IMG/VR virus record: IMGVR_UViG_3300003690_000002
Coordinates: 62,001 to 126,000 of that record
From: a virus
Length of the DNA stretch: 64,000 nucleotides
Strand: one strand, 5' to 3'
Notes under the pieces: generated by a model
Databases searched by the model: none
Told to the model about the DNA's origin: nothing
The model's input: only the letters and a program-made list of their open reading frames with translations
Part shown: piece after piece, positions 36,229 through 44,774 of the stretch
Layout: every line of letters begins with the position of its first letter
How positions within the stretch are numbered: the stretch's first letter is position 1
Position numbers and translations under genes: made by a program

Positions 36229-36573
36229 TTATTTTCTCCATACTAAAAGTCCAGATTTTGCTCTTGCTTCTTTTAATTTTTTTACTGCATATCTTGCCAC
36301 TGCAACTTTGTCAGATGCGACCCATTTATAAATTAAATCATCTTTTAATTTTGTTACTTCATTACAAAATATCGCGACATTATTGTTTATTTCTCCGGAT
36401 TCTAATGTATCAATCGAATATAATGAACTTATAGCTTCTTTATTATTAACATATAATATTATAGTAACTCTTCTGTTCGCAGTAGTGGCACTTTTTGCCA
36501 CAATATGAATCTCATTTGGATCACAAACATAGCGACGCTCTCTTATTCCAATACTTCTTTTTTTATATCTCAT
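36229..36573 (-). CDS. Hypothetical basic protein
   Basis: 114 residues from M-R-Y-K-K-R-S; the frame also opens 18 bp earlier, but that start overlaps the GAPDH-like gene further. Basic, beta-rich, with a helical Lys-rich end. No known family. Confidence 0.6.
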   Translation of the reverse strand: MRYKKRSIGIRERRYVCDPNEIHIVAKSATTANRRVTIILYVNNKEAISSLYSIDTLESGEINNNVAIFCNEVTKLKDDLIYKWVASDKVAVARYAVKKLKEARAKSGLLVWRK

Positions 36574-37642
36574 TGAATAAAAACTCATCAAATATTTTCA
36601 TATACTTTATATAATCTTCTCCACATATCCCGTATAGTGCTGCAGCTATGCTGCTTAAAAGTGAATTTCCATCTTGTGGAGTAAAACAAAATCCAGTTAT
36701 TCTTGTACCATTATATACGCTAAAAGCGTGTAAAGTGGGTATAGAAATAACGGTTTGATTAAAAATCCTTCCGTAATATCCATGGTCGCGACCAAAAGAA
36801 AATACTTTATTGGCTAAATTTTTATAAGTAAGCGCTGCAAATGGATTTTCTTTAAACTTATTTATTATTCTATTTACGTTCTCATTGCCCTTGACAACAA
36901 TGTTAAATCTGATTGCATGCATATATTGTGAATTCACTTTCATTGCACTTGAATAAATTGGTAAATGACAATATAGCGTGTTTAATACTCTAGAAGCATC
37001 AGCCGCATGGTGGGTTCCAAAATGTACGTTATTATGTACTCCAACTTCAGGAGAGGCAATAAAACTATTATTCTGACTAATATCATTTGCTCTGCGGATA
37101 CAAACAAAATCAGAATCAACGATACTATCAAAATTTGGCGATAAACTTTTCAAAATATTACATATATTGTGTGTATTACAACTAACAACTTGAATAAAGT
37201 GAGAATCTGATTCTAAAAGTGCTTTATCATTAATTCCATAAGCATATGGCAATCCAAATTCTTTTTCACTACCTTGCGCAATAAATATCTTCTCTGGGTA
37301 CTTTATATAATGTTTTTCTTTATGAATATTACCAGCAGGGGTGCAATCAATAACTACATCGGCTTTTTCTAGAGCCCGTTGAAAATCGTAAGAGATTTTG
37401 TGTCCCAATTTTTGAAATGCAATTGCTTTGTCCTCATTAACAGATAATTTTGCACCTCTTTTAATCAAACTATTAACTTTTGCTATTTCATCTATCATAG
37501 GTGTTCTTTTGTGAAAAATAACTTCATCAATATTTAATCTCTTTTTTAAATCTGCCAAAAGTCCAATCAAAGGCTCTCCAATTGTTCCAGTCCCAACAAC
37601 AAGTATACAACGTGGTGCATAGTATGCATTTTTTTTATTCAT
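36563..37642 (-). CDS. Archaeal-type (class II) GAPDH-like dehydrogenase
   Basis: 359 residues from the Met of M-N-K-K-N-A-Y-Y (an upstream Met adds 9 residues but deepens the overlap with the deformylase gene). N-terminal V-V-G-T-G-T-I-G binds NAD(P); V-V-I-D-C-T-P-A-G-N and V-V-S-C-N-T-H-N hold the catalytic Cys in the same setting as type II glyceraldehyde-3-phosphate dehydrogenase, and G-V-H-N-N-V-H-F-G-T follows. Known type II enzymes are archaeal glycolysis/gluconeogenesis enzymes; a phage copy may instead oxidise another aldehyde. Substrate residues cannot be confirmed. Confidence 0.7.
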   Translation of the reverse strand: MNKKNAYYAPRCILVVGTGTIGEPLIGLLADLKKRLNIDEVIFHKRTPMIDEIAKVNSLIKRGAKLSVNEDKAIAFQKLGHKISYDFQRALEKADVVIDCTPAGNIHKEKHYIKYPEKIFIAQGSEKEFGLPYAYGINDKALLESDSHFIQVVSCNTHNICNILKSLSPNFDSIVDSDFVCIRRANDISQNNSFIASPEVGVHNNVHFGTHHAADASRVLNTLYCHLPIYSSAMKVNSQYMHAIRFNIVVKGNENVNRIINKFKENPFAALTYKNLANKVFSFGRDHGYYGRIFNQTVISIPTLHAFSVYNGTRITGFCFTPQDGNSLLSSIAAALYGICGEDYIKYMKIFDEFLFNEI

Positions 37643-38090
37643 TGTTATCCACTTTATACTCATAATCAAACATTGTTTTACCTTTTAAGTGACTTATCTC
37701 ATGTTGAATGCAGATGCATTTTAATATATCAGGGGATCCGAATGTTAACTCTCTATTAAAATTATCTGCTTTTACAATAATATTTTTAAATCTTTTTGTA
37801 GTTATGGTTACATCTGGAAAGGATAAACAACTTTCTTGAAAAATAATACTTTCAAATCCGCCAATATATACTGGGTTCATAAGCCATAATGGATTATCAT
37901 ATGGTATATTTATTACACAAATCTCTTTATTTATGCCAATTTGATTGGCTGCTAATCCAATTCCATTTTTTGATTTTGATAAAACTTTAAATAGCTTTTT
38001 TGCAATAATCTCGCCCTCTTTAAAAGTTTTAACTTTTTTACAGGGGATGGCAAGTTTATTAATATCTTTTATGATACGAGAACGAGGCAT
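37635..38090 (-). CDS. def: Peptide deformylase
   Basis: 151 residues. Motif 1 G-I-G-L-A-A-N-Q-I-G, motif 2 E-S-C-L-S-F-P (normally E-G-C-L-S) with the metal Cys, and motif 3 C-I-Q-H-E-I-S-H-L with both His and the Glu (normally H-E-I-D-H). The catalytic residues are intact. Removes N-formyl groups from nascent proteins at the ribosome exit; phage copies are known in cyanophages and may speed maturation of phage proteins. Confidence 0.9.
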   Translation of the reverse strand: MPRSRIIKDINKLAIPCKKVKTFKEGEIIAKKLFKVLSKSKNGIGLAANQIGINKEICVINIPYDNPLWLMNPVYIGGFESIIFQESCLSFPDVTITTKRFKNIIVKADNFNRELTFGSPDILKCICIQHEISHLKGKTMFDYEYKVDNNE

Positions 38091-38299
38091 TATATAATTT
38101 TCTTTTTTAATACTACGTCTCTTGGTGAGATATATTGTAGAATTTTATTTTTGTTATTTATCGACTTTAACGTCAAATACTGCTCTCTATTCCATGAAAT
38201 AAATTCCATATTTTCAACATAAAAATATTTATTATTATATTGAACTAGGTTTCCAATATAGGTTTTTGTTCCATTTCTATCAATCGCGAACATTGGCAT
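38090..38299 (-). CDS. Small SH3/KOW-like protein
   Basis: 69 residues. Short beta-barrel-like pattern (G-N-L-V-Q-Y near residue 16 and R-D-V-V-L at the end) resembling the many small phage proteins with M-x-V-G-D-L-V. RBS GGGGAAG precedes the ATG. Shares the stop/start base with the deformylase gene. Confidence 0.6.
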   Translation of the reverse strand: MPMFAIDRNGTKTYIGNLVQYNNKYFYVENMEFISWNREQYLTLKSINNKNKILQYISPRDVVLKKKII

Positions 38300-38342
38300 A
38301 GTTATCTTCCCCTAGTTGCGTTGTACTTTTTTCTTTTTGAAT

Positions 38343-38504
38343 TTAGTTAACTTCTTGTTTATGATCATTATTAAATTTAGAACCACGCTTAATTTTAACT
38401 TCTGTACATTTTTCATGTAACTGTCTTTTAAAATTACTTGCCTCTTCATAGGTTGAAAAAGTTGCAGCTATTTTCCATGTTTTATTTTTTTGTACATCAA
38501 CCAT
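38343..38504 (-). CDS. Hypothetical 53-residue protein
   Basis: Short frame M-V-D-V-Q-K-N-K to ...K-Q-E-V-N, overlapping the upstream gene by 8 bp in the ATGA style of this phage. Basic, with a helical Y-E-E-A-S-N-F-K-R-Q-L segment that recalls the SPOR-like 'E-E-A-x-x-F-K-x-x-L' helix. No assigned function. Confidence 0.55.
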   Translation of the reverse strand: MVDVQKNKTWKIAATFSTYEEASNFKRQLHEKCTEVKIKRGSKFNNDHKQEVN

Positions 38505-38688
38505 TTTCTTTTTCACTCTTATCGTCAGAATTGAGTTCTAAAGTGTTTTTCTTTTCAGTTTCTGCACTTGGTATAAAACTAGCAACTGCTTGTGCCACAA
38601 CAGAGGCTTCTTGTAAAGAAAAAACTCCTTTATCTTGAGCTAAATTAACTGCTTGTACCAATATAATTACAGCCTGTTCCTGGTTCAT
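38497..38688 (-). CDS. Hypothetical 63-residue protein
   Basis: Helical N-terminus (A-V-I-I-L-V-Q-A-V-N-L-A-Q) and acidic Lys/Glu tail. Overlaps its neighbours by 8 bp and 1 bp. No known family. Confidence 0.6.
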   Translation of the reverse strand: MNQEQAVIILVQAVNLAQDKGVFSLQEASVVAQAVASFIPSAETEKKNTLELNSDDKSEKENG

Positions 38689-38771
38689 TATACTACTCCC
38701 TTTTTAGCCAATACCATCCCTACAACAAATCCCACCACCAGTGGAACTATAAATCCTATTAAACTATCCAT
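38688..38771 (-). CDS. 27-residue single-span membrane peptide
   Basis: M-D-S-L-I-G-F-I-V-P then V-V-G-F-V-V-G-M-V-L-A-K-K; one hydrophobic helix with a Lys end. Stop overlaps the next ATG (TAATG). Its tight coupling and composition support a real gene despite the size. Function unknown. Confidence 0.5.
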   Translation of the reverse strand: MDSLIGFIVPLVVGFVVGMVLAKKGVV

Positions 38772-38788
38772 AATATTTTCCTTTCTAG

Positions 38789-38959
38789 TTAATCGCAAAG
38801 TAATTTTTTATTATATTTTTTGTTTTTGCAAATATTTTGTTCTTCTAATTGCTCTTCATATTGAAGCTTTACAAGGTGCGGATATTTTTCAAATAACTCT
38901 GGAAGAGTCAAATTTTCTTTTCTTTGAATTTCTGTAATTGCTTCTGTAATTTTACCCAT
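38789..38959 (-). CDS. Hypothetical 56-residue protein
   Basis: Starts M-G-K-I-T-E-A-I-T at 38959 with GGAG about 8 bp upstream. A longer in-frame start would run into the tmRNA 3' end, so it is rejected. Helical, mixed charge, with Cys at both ends of the last 12 residues. No known domain. Confidence 0.65.
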   Translation of the reverse strand: MGKITEAITEIQRKENLTLPELFEKYPHLVKLQYEEQLEEQNICKNKKYNKKLLCD

Positions 38960-38984
38960 TATTTTCTCCGCATTATATTTTAAG

Positions 38985-39366
38985 TGGAGGCGCTGGGAGT
39001 CGAACCCAGGTCCAAAAGACTGCAAAAACACGATCATTCACAAAAATAGACGCATTCACCACCGAAGCGTCAACCACCTGATATTCCTATCAGGGAATCC
39101 ATTTACCAACTTAAAGGTGTTGACTACCGGAATATATAGTCATAAAAATGGCTAAATACCTACTACGCCCACCACCAATTTTTCTAAAAATTGGAAACGG
39201 CTAATATTTCTTTAGAAAGCTATTAACAACTTCCGATTATGCCGCCATGGCATAATCAAATTCAACGTTATCGTTGGCATTTATAAAAGTCAAGTATTTT
39301 TACTGTGTTACTTACACAGTTTTGCACGTTGTTTTATTCGTATTTTGTCGAAACCGTTTCGCCCCC
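38985..39366 (-). ncRNA. ssrA: tmRNA (one-piece, phage-encoded)
   Basis: The RNA starts GGGGGCGAAACGGTTTCGAC at 39366, the standard tmRNA 5' end with its D-loop-like part. The 3' end holds a T-arm with G-G-T-T-C-G-A-C and the sequence CGCCTCC-A, which pairs over 7 bp with the 5' GGGGGCG (one G-U); CCA is not encoded. The tag reading frame at 39278-39237 reads A-N-D-N-V-E-F-D-Y-A-M-A-A then TAA, matching the ANDxN...YAxAA pattern. Host tmRNA rescues stalled ribosomes and marks proteins for ClpXP. The order is standard, not permuted, so the host or donor is unlikely to be an alphaproteobacterium or cyanobacterium. Confidence 0.95.
39237..39278 (-). other. tmRNA tag-peptide reading frame
   Basis: Resume codon GCC at 39278-39276, then N-D-N-V-E-F-D-Y-A-M-A-A and a TAA at 39239-39237. 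The end A-M-A-A in place of the more common A-L-A-A still has the terminal Ala-Ala read by ClpX. Confidence 0.9.
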
Positions 39367-39416
39367 ATATTTTAAAAGAACAAGTCCCATGTATAATTAT
39401 TACATGTAACTATAAA

Positions 39417-39800
39417 CTATAATAGTATATTTGTCAAATTATTTTCATTATTTTTTTCGAAAAAATTTTCTGTATTATATTTTTTAAGCAAAGCTTTAAA
39501 TTCTCCATATGTTAATCCTAAAAATCTTGCTGCCTCTTTTTTTGATCTACAAATAGAAAGAGCTGTTTTAAGCACAGCATCCTGTACTATTTCTCTGGTG
39601 GAATACCATATCGGTATTCCATAACAATTACCTCCAAATGGCTTTGTTGCTAATTCTAATTTAAGTGCGATAACATCTTCTAAACTCAGAGCGCTCAACA
39701 TCACCTCGAACTCGTCATTACTCTTGTTATCGTTTCGTAATTTTCTAGACATACTATAATTTTTATTAGTACCGAAATATTTTCTTTTTTTCCATCTCAT
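39417..39800 (-). CDS. Fis-type helix-turn-helix DNA-binding protein
   Basis: 127 residues. The C-terminal K-K-E-A-A-R-F-L-G-L-T-Y-G-E-F-K-A-L-L-K-K-Y is a Fis-family (HTH_8) helix-turn-helix. Basic N-terminus (R/K-rich, residues 1-25); the centre contains a short I-P-I-W-Y-S-T-R-E-I. The start may be Met1 or Met17; no clear Shine-Dalgarno decides. A likely transcription regulator or nucleoid-binding protein. Confidence 0.7.
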   Translation of the reverse strand: MRWKKRKYFGTNKNYSMSRKLRNDNKSNDEFEVMLSALSLEDVIALKLELATKPFGGNCYGIPIWYSTREIVQDAVLKTALSICRSKKEAARFLGLTYGEFKALLKKYNTENFFEKNNENNLTNILL

Positions 39801-39868
39801 ATTGTAATTATATATTAATTTTTATAAAATTTTATGATATTCTTGGTCGGATGGTTGGCAATTAATGC

Positions 39869-40684
39869 TTAAATAGACATGTCTGCTTCTTCTTCTGCTT
39901 CTTCTTCTGGTATTTCTTCTGCGTCCATCTCTTCTGCTGCTTCTTCTTCTTTTTCTTTTTCATATTCTGGTGTAGTTGGTTCTTCAATTGAAGCTGCCAA
40001 TTCGTCTTCAAATTTATCAAAATAAAGTTTTAAATTTGTTAATAAATAATCATAAAATAATTCTTTATCTTCATCATTTTGAAGACTTCCATATGAATCT
40101 AATATCTGAGTTTCAACTTTATTATAACTTTGATATGCAAAATTTCTTCCTGTCATATCTTCACCAGGTATAGTAAATGCACCTTCTTCTTCAGGTTCTT
40201 CTTCGTCGGTATCTGTTTCTATATCCACACCTCTAACTGGAATGAATTTTTCAGGCTCGTCTTCAACGCTAATTTTAACATTTTGCTCATCTAAATCTTC
40301 TTCTTCCCCTGCCGCATCCAACACATCTTGAGGGGCTAATGAATTTTTTACAGCTTGTACGATATGCGCTCTAAAAGATTTTCTTTGTTCTTCATCTGTA
40401 GTTAGTGATTTATAATCGTCTTCTAAAACAGGTATAATTTTTTTCAAAAGTGTTTCTAGCACGTTTATTCCGGTTTTCTGATGAGGTACATCTGATTGTA
40501 CATCAGCTGCAGCTTCTTTAATCAAGGTTTGTATAATGCTGCGTAATTTTTGTTCTTCAAATATCAATTCTTCTTGTTGGTGTTGTTTTCTTTCAAAAAT
40601 TATCTTGATTGCTCTTTGTATATTGCTCCGTAGCTTTTGTTCTTCGTTTAATTCTTTAATTAATTCTTTTCTATCAATATACAT
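39869..40684 (-). CDS. Acidic helical protein, possible scaffold/core component
   Basis: 271 residues with a very acidic tail (about residues 230-271, long Glu/Asp runs) and helical Glu/Lys-rich N-terminus beginning M-Y-I-D-R-K-E-L-I-K-E-L. The first residues end in an (I)-K-E motif like the tags discussed elsewhere, and the composition resembles T4-type core or scaffolding proteins. The function is inference; nothing catalytic is seen. It is 4 bp from the giant protein downstream. Confidence 0.65.
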   Translation of the reverse strand: MYIDRKELIKELNEEQKLRSNIQRAIKIIFERKQHQQEELIFEEQKLRSIIQTLIKEAAADVQSDVPHQKTGINVLETLLKKIIPVLEDDYKSLTTDEEQRKSFRAHIVQAVKNSLAPQDVLDAAGEEEDLDEQNVKISVEDEPEKFIPVRGVDIETDTDEEEPEEEGAFTIPGEDMTGRNFAYQSYNKVETQILDSYGSLQNDEDKELFYDYLLTNLKLYFDKFEDELAASIEEPTTPEYEKEKEEEAAEEMDAEEIPEEEAEEEADMSI

Positions 40685-40688
40685 TATT

Positions 40689-43600
40689 TTATCCTTTTAT
40701 ATTTATACCTGATATTTGTAGTAAATAGTCTAAGACTTCTTTAACTGGCTCGTTTTTATTAGCTTCTTTTAACTTAAGTTTTGATTTCCTTCTTTCTCTT
40801 TCATTTTCTTTATCAAAATCGATGCCTGGCCATGGACTTTTAGTATAAGCGCCTTCTACATTCCCACCACCCATAGTAGAAATTTCTTCTATTTCTTCTT
40901 TCCCTGTTTCTTCTTCTGTTTCTTTTTCCATTCTTTTTGCTGCTTCTGCCGATGCTATATCTGTTGCCCGCTCAACTTCGCGGGCAGTTTGTTCAGATTC
41001 TTTTTCTGTTTTTTCTGTCTTTTTTGCTTGTAGATCAAATTCGGTGCTTAATTGTTTAAACGTTTCTATATATTCTTCTTGTTTTTTAAACAAACTTTCA
41101 ATTGATTTATATACGTCTTCTAGAAATTTTTGATCTTGCATTAGTTCTTTAGTTTTTTCTTTTGCAAAATTACTTTTTTCTTTAAAGTCCATTGTTTTTA
41201 CATTAGAATTGTCTTTTTTAGCATCTCTAAAAAAATTTGCATCTTGTTCTTTTAAGGAATTATAAAAATATTTGGACCAACTTTCAAATAATAGTTGATC
41301 TTTTTTGTTTTCATTCATCGTTGGTATGTGATGTTGTCTAGAAACATCTCGACCAGTTATTTTACCTATATATTTTTTTCTGAACGCGGCTGATGGGTTG
41401 GTCTCTACTCCTTTAATATTTTTTGAATAATCATTCGGCACAACATGTACAGAGCCATCTGGCATTGTTACTTTGAGATCATCTTTTATATTAATTTTTT
41501 TAGCCACTAATTCTACCCAAGAATCCCATAGTTTTCGCGAAATATCTTCGGCGCCAGTTTCTTTTGCAATTTGCCTTAGAAACTCTACGTATTTTTGAGC
41601 TAATTCAATACCACCAGAAGTAAGTTTGATTATATTACTGTCGAATTCTCCAGCCTGGATAACTTTTTTACCAGATGCAGTAACTGAAGGTGTCCTAAAT
41701 CCTTTATCGCCGGGAGTCAGTATATTAAATTCTTTTGAGATTCCTTTATATATGTTTAGATTAATCGAATCAATACAACCCAATCGACCAATGATTAATT
41801 GGGTTGCAAATGCCGCTTTCGGTAAACCAAGTCCAGGTAATTTAATTGCTTCCAAATAAATATTAAATAATGCTTCTTCTTTTCTTAATCCACTAGAATT
41901 ATTATATTCATTGAACAAACCACTAAAACTAGAATATATGCTTTCCCTGTTTTTCCATAGATAATCAATTGCATGTTTGCGAGGACCCATAACCAATTGA
42001 CCAAACCCTGAAAAATCATATTTAGGTTGTTTTTCGCCTGGGTTTAATAAATTTCTGTCAGTCATTAAACCATCGTTTTTATGAACAAAATTTAATAATA
42101 TCGGGAACTTTGGCACCACATCATACCATCTCATTTGCTGAGTGCCAATTACAAACATCAAAACATCAGCTAGTTGGTCTGGAGAATACTGTGCATATTC
42201 ATTTATAAGAGGGTTATATTTGCAAAAACCAGAATCAAATTCTTTTGATAAATCTAATATAGCATCTTCAGAAGCCTCGTCTTCTTCTTGTTCTTTTAAG
42301 GTTCTCACCTCATCGTTTTTAATATTTTTCTCCAGCTGCTCTTCTACTAGCCGCAGAAATATACCCACTGGAAGTGAGCCGCCCTCCTTTATCATGTCCT
42401 GATCTTTTAATTTAATGTTGAGTATTCCGAGCACACTATCCGGATTGGAACCCGCAGGCATAAAATCTTCAAAAAGTTGTAGCGCAATAGGGCTCTCTGT
42501 AGCTAATTCAGCCATATAGCGCATATCAGAACCATGAAATTCTAATATATCTAGACCTTCCTTGAAGCTGGGTAAATTATCTAATATTTCTGTATTTTCT
42601 CTTAATATTGTAATGTAATTATCACTGTGGGTGATAACATCTGCTTGAGCGGCATACGTAATAGGATCTAATATGTTTACATCTGGTGTATATTTTTGTA
42701 TATTTTTTCCAAACCTTTGGGCGGCATCACCTCCTTTTGTGCTAGCGCCTAATATAATATTGGATCCTGCCACTTCTGGCTTATTTCCATATTCAATTGC
42801 TGCCTGGACCGGGGAGTTATATTCAGATACTTCCACATCCGCACTTAACCCAGAATTATTTAAATACAAGTTCCATATTTTCTTAGATTGTGCTGCTGTT
42901 ATGGGGATTCCCTCTTTTGGAGTTTTCCTTTCTAGCGGAGAAATTAAAATAATAATTTTATCTGCCAAGTCTATATAATGTTTTGCCATGGCTAAATGAC
43001 CAACATGAGGTGGTTTAAATGCTCCCGGAATTATTGCTAGTGTTTGGTGTGTTTCTTCTTCTGTTATTTCTGTTATCTCTTCCTCATTTTTATTACTAGA
43101 TTTTATTGGTGGTATTTTTCCTCTTCCATATTTAAAAAGACCCAATAGTTGATTTATTGGCGCAAAATTGCCAGTAAATTTGTACATTTGTTCGCCATAT
43201 TGAAAAACAAACCCTTCAACTGTTGTATTAATGTTATCTAAATGTTTAATTTTTTGAAGCTGTTTTGCTAAAATTTCATGAGCTTTGCTCGCACCGGGTC
43301 CGGCATATGTTTGTATATTTTTGATAGCTGTAGAAATTTCTTTCTTTTGCCTTGCAAGCTCTGCTTCATTATTTAAAATATAAGCACTTTTTAAACCTTT
43401 TAAAAGTTCAACAGAAAAAGTATGAATCGCTTCTTCAATCGGCCATATAGCATCATTAATCAGTGAAATTTCTGCAAATTCTACAAATTGCTTAATTCTT
43501 TGTTTTATGTCAATAGGAAAACCTTTATATATTTGAGTAAGAGATTTTGCTCCATCTTTTTTTAATATTCTATTAAGCACATCTTGTTGGATATCAGGGC

Positions 43601-44333
43601 TTAAAAAATTTAACTTTCTTTCTACCTCTCCGCGCAAATAGTTTTCCATATATTCTTCAATCGTCATATTTTTAGAAAAACCAGCTTTTTGTATTTTTTG
43701 TAAAGCAATATTTAGATCATAATCATTATCAAGTTGATTGAGTTTTAAAAATGCGGTACGGCGTACTGAAAATGGTATATCACTAGTTGCTTCTTCAAAT
43801 CTGTCAATTAAATCATCTAATAAATTTGAACCTTTTGATGCATCGACCGTTTCTAATGTATTTTTCTCTTCGTTATAAAATTTATGACCAACGTGGTGAA
43901 TGTTAATAACGTCTTCATCATAATTAATTATATTCTTAGCTGATGGACCTTGTATTTCAGCATTATAGAAGACTTCTTTATTTTCTCCAAAAATAATGTC
44001 TAATTCGCCTTGCGATAAACTATCTAATGTTCTCTCATAGGCTTTAAAAGCGTTTAAATATACTTTTTTAATTTCATCGCCGCCCTTAAACTTTCTTGCC
44101 GCTAAATCAGCGAATGTGCGACCACCTATTTTCATATCGCCTTTGTTTCTTGCCCAAGCGGGAGCCCATACAGCTTTATTACCTTTAATTCCCAAATAGA
44201 TATTAAAGCCATCAGTTTTTTCTGTGCCTTGAAGTTCTCCTCTTGAGGCAGCTGAAAGGATTTTTTTAATTTTATTAAAAGTTAGGTCTCTATCATCATA
44301 GAGATGCATTAAATGCTTAGCGACACCGCCCAT
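40689..44333 (-). CDS. 1,214-residue multidomain protein: nucleotidyltransferase domains, HhH-like and fused tagged C-terminus
   Basis: N-terminal E-G-T-E-K-T-D-G-F-N-I-Y near residue 37 is the K-x-D-G motif of DNA/RNA ligase-type nucleotidyltransferases. Residue ~430 on carries A-I-I-P-G-A-F-K-P-P-H-V-G-H, the GxFxPxHxGH-like motif of cytidylyltransferase/NMN adenylyltransferase domains; A-S-T-K-G-G-D-A is nearby. Around 760-900 a helical domain includes K-L-P-G-L-G-L-P-K-A-A-F-A, a HhH-like DNA-binding turn. From residue 1006 (M-N-E-N-K-K-D) comes a C-terminal part starting L-L-F-E-S-W-S-K-Y-F and then L-K-E-Q, a copy of the N-terminal capsid-tag motif inside the protein. Ligase- and NadR-like pairs are common in T4-like phages for nucleotide or NAD metabolism. 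The C-terminal piece looks like a fused tagged gene. Confidence 0.8.
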   Translation of the reverse strand: MGGVAKHLMHLYDDRDLTFNKIKKILSAASRGELQGTEKTDGFNIYLGIKGNKAVWAPAWARNKGDMKIGGRTFADLAARKFKGGDEIKKVYLNAFKAYERTLDSLSQGELDIIFGENKEVFYNAEIQGPSAKNIINYDEDVINIHHVGHKFYNEEKNTLETVDASKGSNLLDDLIDRFEEATSDIPFSVRRTAFLKLNQLDNDYDLNIALQKIQKAGFSKNMTIEEYMENYLRGEVERKLNFLSPDIQQDVLNRILKKDGAKSLTQIYKGFPIDIKQRIKQFVEFAEISLINDAIWPIEEAIHTFSVELLKGLKSAYILNNEAELARQKKEISTAIKNIQTYAGPGASKAHEILAKQLQKIKHLDNINTTVEGFVFQYGEQMYKFTGNFAPINQLLGLFKYGRGKIPPIKSSNKNEEEITEITEEETHQTLAIIPGAFKPPHVGHLAMAKHYIDLADKIIILISPLERKTPKEGIPITAAQSKKIWNLYLNNSGLSADVEVSEYNSPVQAAIEYGNKPEVAGSNIILGASTKGGDAAQRFGKNIQKYTPDVNILDPITYAAQADVITHSDNYITILRENTEILDNLPSFKEGLDILEFHGSDMRYMAELATESPIALQLFEDFMPAGSNPDSVLGILNIKLKDQDMIKEGGSLPVGIFLRLVEEQLEKNIKNDEVRTLKEQEEDEASEDAILDLSKEFDSGFCKYNPLINEYAQYSPDQLADVLMFVIGTQQMRWYDVVPKFPILLNFVHKNDGLMTDRNLLNPGEKQPKYDFSGFGQLVMGPRKHAIDYLWKNRESIYSSFSGLFNEYNNSSGLRKEEALFNIYLEAIKLPGLGLPKAAFATQLIIGRLGCIDSINLNIYKGISKEFNILTPGDKGFRTPSVTASGKKVIQAGEFDSNIIKLTSGGIELAQKYVEFLRQIAKETGAEDISRKLWDSWVELVAKKINIKDDLKVTMPDGSVHVVPNDYSKNIKGVETNPSAAFRKKYIGKITGRDVSRQHHIPTMNENKKDQLLFESWSKYFYNSLKEQDANFFRDAKKDNSNVKTMDFKEKSNFAKEKTKELMQDQKFLEDVYKSIESLFKKQEEYIETFKQLSTEFDLQAKKTEKTEKESEQTAREVERATDIASAEAAKRMEKETEEETGKEEIEEISTMGGGNVEGAYTKSPWPGIDFDKENERERRKSKLKLKEANKNEPVKEVLDYLLQISGINIKG

Positions 44334-44334
44334 G

Positions 44335-44586
44335 TTACTTGCTCTCTTCTAATATCTTAAGCTCTTCTTCAAGCATTACCACGCGGCTTTCTAATTTTCT
44401 GGTTAGATTTTTAATTTCTCTGAGTTGTGCTTTTGCGATTTCCAATCTTCGAGACTCTGTTTGCGTTTTTGGGGCAAAATTATCTAGAATCTCTTTTAAA
44501 TTTTGAATATAACTACGAACAGTTGGCCTGGTTCTTTGCTCACCAAGTAAAAAGTTTCGTGTTAATTTGCGGAAATCTATTTTCAT
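44335..44586 (-). CDS. Small coiled-coil protein
   Basis: 83 residues starting M-K-I-D-F-R-K-L-T-R-N-F-L-L-G-E. After Gly-Glu the body is one heptad-rich helix (Leu/Glu/Lys). The start ends in an (L)-G-E site, a possible processing motif. It lies 1 bp from the giant protein gene. Confidence 0.65.
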   Translation of the reverse strand: MKIDFRKLTRNFLLGEQRTRPTVRSYIQNLKEILDNFAPKTQTESRRLEIAKAQLREIKNLTRKLESRVVMLEEELKILEESK

Positions 44587-44595
44587 TTTTGTTCC

Positions 44596-44760
44596 TTATT
44601 TTTTTGCTTTTTCTTTAGAAGAAAACCCAAGAGCTTTTTTCAATTTATTTGCAGTTTTCTTAACCACACTCTCTTTCTTTTCTTCTAAATTGCTCGATTG
44701 ATCAGGATTATCTAGAGCTTCGAGCAAACCCAATTTTCGCAATCTTCTTCTTAAGCCCAT
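44596..44760 (-). CDS. 54-residue basic protein
   Basis: Frame from ATG at 44760 (M-G-L-R-R-R-L-R-K-L-G) to a run of Lys at the C-terminus. A GGGGGAAA site precedes it. Highly basic (Arg at the N-terminus, Lys at the C-terminus), helical. Possibly a nucleic-acid-binding or internal protein; not recognised. Confidence 0.55.
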   Translation of the reverse strand: MGLRRRLRKLGLLEALDNPDQSSNLEEKKESVVKKTANKLKKALGFSSKEKAKK

Positions 44761-44774
44761 TATATATTTCCCCC

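Noticed and set aside
38985-39020. A tRNA gene (T-arm and acceptor-like sequence)
   Set aside because: It is the 3' tRNA-like end of the tmRNA; the partner 5' end is about 350 bp away.
38960-39037. N-terminal extension of the 56-residue gene at 38789
   Set aside because: The extra codons lie inside the tmRNA 3' end; the ATG at 38959 has its own GGAG.
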